The translations under genes were made by a program, and so were the position numbers. The notes under the pieces were generated by a model that had not been told where the DNA came from, did no database searches, and saw only the letters and a list, made by a program, of their open reading frames with translations. This document shows, piece by piece, positions 1 to 5,294 of a stretch of 5,294 bases of DNA (position 1 is the first letter of the stretch; each line of letters starts with the position of its first letter). The DNA comes from Pseudomonadota bacterium (lineage in GTDB: Bacteria; Pseudomonadota; Alphaproteobacteria; Rhizobiales; Xanthobacteraceae). The stretch is taken from contig JAEWBL010000664.1 in the NCBI GenBank assembly GCA_023391175.1, positions 1-5,294 on the forward strand, given 5' to 3'.

Positions 1-202
1 CCCAATGGGGACGTCCGTTCCACCAGCGGCGAACCTGCCAGCAGCGGCGCACCCAGCGAACATCCTCGACCTTCGCCTGTTCATGGGCAGCGCCGGCCAA
101 GCTTCCCGCGCTACCTGCAAGTGATCCGGCCGATGCCGAAGGCGCCGCACCAAGAAGCGCCAACGCAACCACTCCCCCCGCCGCAAGAGTTGCAACCTTC
201 AT
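1..202 (-). CDS. Small secreted Trp/Arg-rich protein, 5' part (C-terminus outside window)
   Basis: Reading the minus strand from the ATG at 202 gives 67 codons without a stop before the window edge, so the gene is cut at its 3' end. The start is well supported: an AGGAG at 211-215 lies 8 nt upstream of the ATG. The protein opens with a classic Sec signal peptide: M-K, then a hydrophobic stretch over about residues 3-20, then an Ala-Ser-Ala site predicting cleavage after residue 25. The mature part starts with a short Gly/Ser/Ala/Leu repeat (GSLAG twice, about residues 26-36). It then becomes strongly Trp- and Arg-rich with one Cys (VRWVRRCWQVRRWWNGRPHW, residues 48-67). Small exported proteins of this composition, annotated as hypothetical, are familiar in Hyphomicrobiales; I know of no assigned function. 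An envelope or periplasmic location is inferred from the signal peptide. The gene is transcribed divergently from parC. Confidence 0.75.
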   Translation of the reverse strand, partial: MKVATLAAGGVVALALLGAAPSASAGSLAGSAGSLAGAAHEQAKVEDVRWVRRCWQVRRWWNGRPHW

Positions 203-256
203 TGGACCTTCTCCTCTTGACGCGAACGTAGCAAAGCGCTCGCAGATCAATGCTGA

Positions 257-283
257 AACGTCGCAGGGGCGGCATTTTGTTCC
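257..283 (-). promoter_or_regulatory. Candidate EcfG-type (general stress sigma) promoter for the small secreted protein gene
   Basis: On the minus strand there is an exact GGAAC (283-279) and an exact CGTT (260-257), separated by 18 nt. The alphaproteobacterial general-stress sigma factor EcfG/RpoE2 recognises GGAAC and CGTT with a usual spacing of 16-17 nt, so both half-sites are perfect but the spacer is one base long. The CGTT lies 54 nt upstream of the ATG at 202, which fits a short 5' leader. No better promoter was seen for this gene. The call is tentative because of the spacing. Confidence 0.35.
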
Positions 284-371
284 GGGGATGACATCTTAAG
301 CGCGTGCTTGGCCGAAGAATGTGGCCTTGTGCGGTACATTCCTGCTTTTTGCCGCTACGGCACGCCTCAGA

Positions 372-402
372 CTTGACGATCGGTTCAGTCTTGCGGCGAG
401 AT
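372..402 (+). promoter_or_regulatory. Possible housekeeping promoter for parC-clc (weak)
   Basis: CTTGAC at 372-377 matches the alphaproteobacterial sigma-70 -35 element well. The downstream -10 candidate, CGAGAT at about 397-402, matches poorly and sits 18-19 nt away. It lies about 95 nt before the ParC ATG in an otherwise non-coding stretch, so the position is plausible, but the -10 is weak and the true promoter could be elsewhere in 203-496. Confidence 0.2.
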
Positions 403-466
403 CGCGGCTGAAGGGGCTGCGGAAGGCAGGGGATCGCACCCGTCCGAGCCGGTGGCGCGGGCTTGT

Positions 467-482
467 CGCACGCGCGCGCGCG
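467..482. other. Alternating purine-pyrimidine (CG) tract in the parC leader
   Basis: Sixteen bases alternate strictly between pyrimidine and purine; all steps are CG except one CA. The tract ends directly at the GAGG (482-485) that may serve as the parC ribosome-binding site. Such runs can adopt Z-DNA under negative supercoiling. In a high-GC genome a run this long may also arise by chance, so only the sequence pattern is firm. Confidence 0.4.
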
Positions 483-496
483 AGGTACTGCGGGGC

Positions 497-2734
497 ATGG
501 CCACCCGCACACTTCCGCCCGGCGACGGGAACATCGAGAAAGTCACGCTGAAGGAGGCGCTGGAAGAGCGCTACCTCGCGTATGCCCTCTCGACCATCAT
601 GCACCGCGCGCTGCCCGACGCGCGCGACGGTTTGAAGCCGGTGCACCGGCGCATCCTCCACGCCATGCGGCAGCTGCGGCTGGATCCCGGGCAGGGGTTC
701 AAGAAGTCCGCCCGCGTGGTCGGCGACGTGATCGGCAAGTTCCACCCGCACGGCGATCAGTCGGTCTATGACGCGCTGGTGCGCCTTGCGCAGGACTTCG
801 CCCAGCGGTACCCGCTGGTGGATGGCCAGGGCAATTTCGGCAATGTGGACGGTGATAACGCCGCTGCCATGCGATACACCGAGGCCCGCCTCACCGAGAC
901 CGCCCGGCTGCTGCTGGACGGGATCGACGAGGACGCCGTGGACTTCCGCCCGACCTACGACGGATCGGAGGAAGAGCCGGCGGTGCTGCCCGCGGCCTTC
1001 CCGAACCTGCTGGCCAACGGCTCGCAGGGCATCGCCGTCGGCATGGCGACCTCCATCCCGCCCCACAATGCGGCGGAACTGCTCGATGCGGCGCTCCACC
1101 TCATCGACCATCCCGACGCCCTCGCTTTCGACCTGCTGAAGTTCGTGCCTGGCCCGGACTTCCCCACCGGCGGCGTGCTGGTGGAGGATCAGGTCGGCGT
1201 CGCCGAGGCCTATGCGACGGGGCGCGGCTCGTTCCGCGTCCGCGCGCGCTGGGAGAAGGAGGAGACCGGCCGCGGCAGCTATGTGGTGGTGGTGACGGAG
1301 ATCCCTTACGGCGTCGCGAAATCCCGCCTCGTCGAGAAGATCGCCGAGCTGCTCACCGACAAGAAGCTGCCGCTGCTCGCCGACGTCCGCGACGAGAGCG
1401 CCGAGGACATCCGTTTGGTGCTGGAGCCGCGCGCCCGCACCGTCGATGCGGAAGTCCTGATGGAGAGCCTGTTCAAGCTCACGGAGCTTGAGGCGCGCAT
1501 CCCGCTCAACATGAACGTGCTGGTCAAGGGCCAGATTCCCAAGGTGCTGTCGCTGGCGGAGGCACTGCGCGAGTGGCTGGACCACCGCCGCGACGTGTTG
1601 CTGCGCCGCTCCCGCTACCGGCTCGACCAGATCGCGCACCGCCTGGAAGTGCTGGGCGGCTACCTGATCGCTTATCTCAACCTCGACGAGGTGATCCGCA
1701 TCATCCGCGAGGAGGACGAGCCGAAGGTCTCGCTGATGCAGACCTTCGAGCTGACCGACGTTCAGGCGGAAGCCATTCTCAACATGCGGCTGCGCTCCCT
1801 GCGTCGCCTGGAAGAGATGGAAATCCGCAAGGAGCACGATGCGCTCTCCAAGGAGCAGGACGGGCTCAACCGCCTCGTCGCCTCCGAGACGGCTCAGTGG
1901 AAGGCCATCTCCAAGGAAATCCGCGAGACCCGCAAGACCTACGGCCCCGAGACCGAGCTCGGCCGGCGCCGCACGACTTTCGCGGTGGCCCCGACGGTCC
2001 ACGAGGACGCCTTCACCGAGGCGCTGGTGGAACGCGAGCCCATCACCGTCGTGGTCTCGGCGAAGGGCTGGATCCGCGCGCTGAAGGGCCATGTGGCGGA
2101 CGTGTCAAACCTGCAGTTCAAGGGCGACGACAGCCATGGCCACGCCTTCTTCGCCGAGACCACCTCCAAGGTGATGGTGTTCGCCTCCAACGGTCGCTTC
2201 TACACGCTGGACGCCTCAAAGCTTCCCGGCGGGCGCGGCCATGGCGAACCGGTGCGGCTGATGATCGACCTGGAGCAGGAGGCGGAGATCGTTTCCGTCT
2301 TCGCCTATCAGGCCGGGCGCAAGCTTCTGGTGGCATCGAAGCAGGGCCGCGGCTTTGTGGTGCCGGAGGACGATTGCCTCGCCAATACCCGCAAGGGCAA
2401 GCAGGTGCTCGTCACCGATCCGCCGGACGCCGCGCTGGCGGTGCGCTTCGTCGATGGCGACTGGGTGGCGGTGATCGGCGAGAACCGCAAGATGCTGGTC
2501 TTCCCGCTCAATCAAGTGCCGGAGATGTCGCGTGGCCGCGGCGTGCGCCTGCAGCGCTACAAGGACGGCGGCCTCTCCGACCTCAAGGTGTTCCCCATGG
2601 CCACCGGCCTGACCTGGGAGGATACCTCCGGGCGGACCTGGACGGTCACCGATCTCATCGAGTGGCAGGGCGAACGCGCCTCGGCGGGCCGTCTGCCGCC
2701 CAAGGGGTTCCCCCGCACCAACACGTTCGGCTGA
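497..2734 (+). CDS. parC: DNA topoisomerase IV subunit A (ParC)
   Basis: This is the DNA-breaking subunit of topoisomerase IV, which with ParE (not in this window) unlinks daughter chromosomes by ATP-driven double-strand passage. The product is 745 aa, close to the 752 aa of E. coli ParC and shorter than typical GyrA. Residues 21-60 ([20 protein letters not shown] followed by [11 protein letters not shown]) open the breakage-reunion domain. The catalytic tyrosine is Y127 in [10 protein letters not shown], next to R126. PDFPTGG (219-225), IIREEDEPK (402-410) and AILNMRLR (426-433) are further family landmarks, and a helical region spans about 365-485. The C-terminal part, about 495-705, has repeated beta-pinwheel blades ([37 protein letters not shown]). 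The GyrA-box QRRGGKG is absent, which favours ParC over GyrA. I chose the ATG at 497, preceded by GAGG at 482-485. A GTG at 452 would add 15 Arg-rich residues that do not look conserved. The quinolone-contact Ser is Gln88 and the nearby Glu is Asp92. The clc gene follows after 3 bp. Confidence 0.96.
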   Translation: MATRTLPPGDGNIEKVTLKEALEERYLAYALSTIMHRALPDARDGLKPVHRRILHAMRQLRLDPGQGFKKSARVVGDVIGKFHPHGDQSVYDALVRLAQDFAQRYPLVDGQGNFGNVDGDNAAAMRYTEARLTETARLLLDGIDEDAVDFRPTYDGSEEEPAVLPAAFPNLLANGSQGIAVGMATSIPPHNAAELLDAALHLIDHPDALAFDLLKFVPGPDFPTGGVLVEDQVGVAEAYATGRGSFRVRARWEKEETGRGSYVVVVTEIPYGVAKSRLVEKIAELLTDKKLPLLADVRDESAEDIRLVLEPRARTVDAEVLMESLFKLTELEARIPLNMNVLVKGQIPKVLSLAEALREWLDHRRDVLLRRSRYRLDQIAHRLEVLGGYLIAYLNLDEVIRIIREEDEPKVSLMQTFELTDVQAEAILNMRLRSLRRLEEMEIRKEHDALSKEQDGLNRLVASETAQWKAISKEIRETRKTYGPETELGRRRTTFAVAPTVHEDAFTEALVEREPITVVVSAKGWIRALKGHVADVSNLQFKGDDSHGHAFFAETTSKVMVFASNGRFYTLDASKLPGGRGHGEPVRLMIDLEQEAEIVSVFAYQAGRKLLVASKQGRGFVVPEDDCLANTRKGKQVLVTDPPDAALAVRFVDGDWVAVIGENRKMLVFPLNQVPEMSRGRGVRLQRYKDGGLSDLKVFPMATGLTWEDTSGRTWTVTDLIEWQGERASAGRLPPKGFPRTNTFG

Positions 2735-2737
2735 GGC

Positions 2738-4534
2738 ATGGACGCGCCCTCCCCCGAGGCCGGGCGCGCACCGGCTCCCGCCGAGCGGGCGGCGCTCCGT
2801 CGTCTCATCGACAAGGCCCAATCGGCGGTCCGGGCGCGGGAAACCGCGCTCGTCCTCATCGCCGCCGTCATGGGTGTGCTGGCCGGCATTGCGGCCAGCG
2901 TCATGAGTGCCACCACCCAGTGGATGCACGAGGTGCTGTTCTGGCTCGCGCCGGGCGAGCGCCTGTCGTCGTCCCCTGCCCTCGCCTCGCCCTGGCTGAT
3001 CCTCGTCCCAGCCGTCGGCGGCGCGGCGATGGGGCTGATCGCGGTTGCGCTGAAGCGCTGGCGCCGACACCCTTTCGTCGATCCCATCGAGGCGAACGCG
3101 CTGCATGGCGGGCGGATGTCGCTCACCGACAGCATCATGGTCGCCCTGCAGACCATGGTCTCCAACGGCTTTGGCGCGTCTCTGGGGCTTGAGGCCGGCT
3201 ATTCGCAGATCGGCTCGGGCATCGCCTCCCGGCTGGGTCTGACCTTCAAGCTCCGGCGTAACGACCTGCGCATCCTCGTCGGCGCCGGCGCCGCGGCAGG
3301 CATCGGCGCGGCCTTCGATGCGCCGCTGATGGGCGCCTTCTACGGCTTCGAGATCGTCATCGGCTCCTATTCAATTCCGGCGGCGGCACCGGTGCTCGCC
3401 GGCACGGTGTCGGCGGTGATGACGGCGCGGCTGCTCGGCGCCCATGTGGAGCCGCTGCACATGCCGCTCGACCCGAACCTCGGGCCGGTGGACATTTTGC
3501 CCATCCTCTTCCTCGGCCTCGCGGCCGCGGCCGTCGCCATCGTCATCATGCGGCTCGTGACGACGGTCGAGACGCTGTTCGGCATGAGCCGCATTCCCGC
3601 GCCGCTGCGGCCGATGGTGGCCGGCATCGGCATCGGCGCGCTGGCGCTCTACAGTCCGCAGGTCCTCTCGGATGGACACGGCGCGCTCCATGCGCAGGTG
3701 GGGAGCGCGGTGACGGCCTCCGTCGCCATCGTGTTCGGCCTGAAGATCCTCGCCTCCGCCCTCTCGATCGGATCGGGTTTCCGCGGCGGCCTGTTCTTCG
3801 CCTCGCTGTTCCTCGGCGCGCTGATGGGCAAGCTCTATGGCGGACTGCTGGCCGTCGCCTTCCCCGGCTTCCACCTCGACCCGTCCGTGGCGGCCGTGGT
3901 GGGCATGGGGGCCTTGGCGGTTGGCGTCATCGGCGGCCCGCTCACCATGAGCTTCCTCGTGCTGGAGATGACGCGGGACATTTCTCTCTCCGGCTTCGTC
4001 ATGGCCGCGGCCGTCGTTACCTCCCTGACCGTGCGCGAAACGTTCGGCTACTCCTTCTCCACCTGGCGCCTGCACCTGCGCGGCGAGACCATCCGCGGCG
4101 CGCAGGATGTCGGCTGGATGCGTGATCTCACAGTCGCGAAGATGATGCGGACGGACTTTCCAACCTTCCCGCAAGACGGGACGCTGGATGCCCTGCGCGC
4201 CCGCTATGCCCTGGGCGCGACCCGCATGGTGGTGCTGGTGGATTCGGCAGGCGGCTATGGCGGGCTGCTGCGCCTGTCCGAGGCCTATGCATCCCTCGAA
4301 CCCGGCGAGACGGAAGTATTGGCGCTCGCCACCCATCGCGACCATGTGTTGCTGCCCGCCATGAACGTTAGGGAAGCTTCTCTGGCCTTCGATGCCGCGA
4401 AGGCGGAAGACCTCGCGGTGGTGGACGACCGCGACAACCGCCATTTGCTGGGTCTGTTGGGAGAATCCCACGTCCTTAAGCGCTATGCCGCCGAACTCGA
4501 GCGGGCGCGGCGGGGCCTGGGCGCGGAAGACTGA
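2738..4534 (+). CDS. Divergent ClC-family chloride/anion transporter or channel with C-terminal CBS domains
   Basis: A 598-aa inner-membrane protein of the ClC voltage-gated chloride channel/antiporter family. After a hydrophilic N-terminus (1-36), membrane helices run from about residue 37 to 435. Family landmarks are GLEAGYSQIG (150-159), with the gating glutamate E152 at the place of E. coli ClcA E148; DAPLMGAFYGFE (194-205 region); and GGLFFASLFLGALMG (350-364), the GxFxP-like segment with F353 kept but Pro replaced by Ala355. The GSGIP motif that supplies the chloride-coordinating Ser is replaced by PFVDP (112-116). The internal proton glutamate of ClcA (E203) aligns with Ile205. The cytosolic tail, about 462-590, looks like a CBS pair (DLTVAKMMRTDFPTF; VVDDRDNRHLLGLL), a likely nucleotide-responsive regulatory module. 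Family membership is firm; whether it is a channel or an exchanger, and its exact anion, cannot be read from the sequence. The start codon lies 3 nt after the parC stop with no separate well-spaced Shine-Dalgarno, which suggests translational coupling. Confidence 0.9.
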   Translation: MDAPSPEAGRAPAPAERAALRRLIDKAQSAVRARETALVLIAAVMGVLAGIAASVMSATTQWMHEVLFWLAPGERLSSSPALASPWLILVPAVGGAAMGLIAVALKRWRRHPFVDPIEANALHGGRMSLTDSIMVALQTMVSNGFGASLGLEAGYSQIGSGIASRLGLTFKLRRNDLRILVGAGAAAGIGAAFDAPLMGAFYGFEIVIGSYSIPAAAPVLAGTVSAVMTARLLGAHVEPLHMPLDPNLGPVDILPILFLGLAAAAVAIVIMRLVTTVETLFGMSRIPAPLRPMVAGIGIGALALYSPQVLSDGHGALHAQVGSAVTASVAIVFGLKILASALSIGSGFRGGLFFASLFLGALMGKLYGGLLAVAFPGFHLDPSVAAVVGMGALAVGVIGGPLTMSFLVLEMTRDISLSGFVMAAAVVTSLTVRETFGYSFSTWRLHLRGETIRGAQDVGWMRDLTVAKMMRTDFPTFPQDGTLDALRARYALGATRMVVLVDSAGGYGGLLRLSEAYASLEPGETEVLALATHRDHVLLPAMNVREASLAFDAAKAEDLAVVDDRDNRHLLGLLGESHVLKRYAAELERARRGLGAED

Positions 4535-4542
4535 CGCGCAGG
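4516..4542. terminator. Weak hairpin between the convergent clc and GGDEF genes
   Basis: GCGCG (4521-4525) pairs with CGCGC (4535-4539) around a 9-nt loop containing the clc stop codon. The stem extends with CCT (4516-4518) against AGG (4540-4542) across a 2-nt bulge. It lies at the end of clc and just past the end of the convergent gene, where a bidirectional terminator would be useful. There is no T-tract on either side, so it is not a canonical intrinsic terminator; Rho may act here instead. Confidence 0.2.
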
Positions 4543-4549
4543 TCCGGTC

Positions 4550-5294
4550 TCAGGCTGCGAACGTTTCGAGCCGCGCCACGCGGTTTCGCCCGGCCCGCTT
4601 CGCCGTATAGAGCGCCGTATCGCTCCGTGCGATCAACTCTCCTGGCCCATCATCCCCCCGCGCGGAGGCGATGCCCACGCTGACCGTGATTTCGATGGAC
4701 ATGCCGTGGGTGACGATCGGAAGCGCAGCGACATTCGCCCGAATGCGCTCGGCCACGAGGTCCGCTCCCGCCGACGGCGTCTCGGGAAGGACCACGACGA
4801 ATTCCTCCCCGCCATACCGGCAGACAAAATCCCCCGGCCGGCGTGCGCCACGCTCGACGCGGTGAGCGACCTCGGCGAGCACGGCGTCGCCCATTGCGTG
4901 CCCATAAGTGTCATTCACCCGCTTGAAGTGGTCGATATCGACCATGAGCACCGCGAGTTCGCGCTGCTCGCGGCGGGCGCGGTGCATTTCCGCCTCCAGC
5001 GTCAGGTCGAGCGCGCGGCGATTGGGTAGGCCGGTCAGAGAGTCCGTGATGGCCATGCGCTCAAGCTGGGCCTCCATCTCCCGGCTGCGGCGCAGCGACG
5101 TGGAGAGCGCCGAGACCGTAAGCGCCAGGAGAAGCGATATCGTGAGCGTGAGTGCAAGGGTGATGGCCGCCCGCACATACCAACCGCCGAACTGCTGGCG
5201 CGCGGAGACGCCAACCGTAACGGAGAGCGGATACCCCTCGACGAGCGCCGTCCGCAGGAATCTCCGCTGCCCATCGAGCCGGGATGTTTCTACC
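4550..5294 (-). CDS. Membrane-anchored diguanylate cyclase (GGDEF domain), N-terminus outside window
   Basis: The frame is open from the right edge to the stop at 4550-4552, giving 247 visible residues; the true start lies upstream of the window. A GTG at 5176 could be mistaken for the start, but the 39 codons before it stay open and read like the end of a periplasmic PDC/Cache-type sensor (GYPLSVTVGVS, about residues 21-31). A transmembrane helix follows at about 41-62, then a signalling helix, then the GGDEF domain from about 81 (ITDSLTGLPNRR). Active-site features are present: DIDHFK (metal-binding D119), N127-D128 for guanine contact, and GGEEF at 161-165. An RxxD inhibitory site (R152-D155) sits exactly five residues before GGEEF, so product feedback is expected. 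It should make c-di-GMP from two GTP at the inner membrane in response to an extracytoplasmic signal; the signal is unknown. It converges on clc with a 15-bp gap and is not in its operon. Confidence 0.93.
   Translation of the reverse strand, partial: VETSRLDGQRRFLRTALVEGYPLSVTVGVSARQQFGGWYVRAAITLALTLTISLLLALTVSALSTSLRRSREMEAQLERMAITDSLTGLPNRRALDLTLEAEMHRARREQRELAVLMVDIDHFKRVNDTYGHAMGDAVLAEVAHRVERGARRPGDFVCRYGGEEFVVVLPETPSAGADLVAERIRANVAALPIVTHGMSIEITVSVGIASARGDDGPGELIARSDTALYTAKRAGRNRVARLETFAA

Noticed and set aside
452..496. An upstream GTG start extending ParC by 15 residues
   Set aside because: The added residues are Arg/Ala-rich and derive from the CG-alternating tract. The ATG at 497 gives the normal family N-terminus.
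321..551. A short plus-strand frame before parC starting at a GTG, with a hydrophobic beginning
   Set aside because: It has no ribosome-binding site of note, turns into an Arg-rich out-of-frame reading and overlaps the parC start; I see no support for a real leader peptide gene.
296..2092. A 598-codon open frame on the minus strand opposite parC
   Set aside because: It lies antisense to a clear ParC. Its product is a low-complexity mix rich in His, Arg, Leu, Gln and Val with no recognisable motif, as expected from the complement of GC-rich codons.
1573..3192. A 539-codon plus-strand frame spanning the end of parC and the start of clc
   Set aside because: It is an Arg/Gly/Pro/Ala-rich out-of-frame reading across two well-supported genes and does not signal a frameshift; both genes are intact in their own frames.
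3371..4471. A 366-codon minus-strand frame opposite clc
   Set aside because: Its composition is His/Arg/Glu/Gln-rich without domains, and it is antisense to membrane-protein codons; it is a shadow of the ClC gene.
5174..5176. A GTG as the start of the diguanylate cyclase
   Set aside because: The same frame stays open to the window edge and encodes a plausible end of a periplasmic sensor domain before the membrane helix, so the gene begins outside the window.

Overview
The window is GC-rich and densely coded. Its proteins resemble those of alphaproteobacteria of the Hyphomicrobiales (Rhizobiales) type, perhaps Xanthobacteraceae-like. This rests on the ParC sequence style, a divergent ClC with a DPIEANAL segment, a small secreted Trp/Arg-rich protein and a possible EcfG-type promoter. 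The taxonomic call is inferred from protein style; there is no rRNA or other marker in the window.

Layout. Bases 1-202 hold the 5' part of a small minus-strand gene for a secreted protein. It has a clear Shine-Dalgarno sequence and signal peptide, and it runs off the left edge. Bases 203-496 are a divergent intergenic region. It carries a candidate general-stress (EcfG-like) promoter for the small gene, weak promoter-like sequence for the rightward genes, and a short CG-alternating tract just before the next start. Bases 497-2734 encode a complete ParC (topoisomerase IV subunit A, 745 aa). Three bases later, 2738-4534 encode a 598-aa ClC-family anion transporter/channel with a C-terminal CBS pair. 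These two genes very likely share a transcript. A 15-bp gap separates the ClC gene from a convergent minus-strand gene (4550-5294, 5' end outside the window). That gene encodes a membrane-anchored diguanylate cyclase with an active-type GGEEF site and an intact RxxD inhibitory site.

The genes do not form an obvious single pathway: chromosome decatenation, anion transport, c-di-GMP signalling and a small envelope protein lie side by side. I found no mobile element, CRISPR array, tRNA/rRNA or phage signature, and nothing that convinces me of an entirely new system. The points most worth a second look are the ClC protein, whose ion-coordinating motifs are rewritten and whose internal proton glutamate is replaced, its tight coupling to parC, the Gln at the quinolone-contact position of ParC, and the small secreted protein behind a possible stress promoter.
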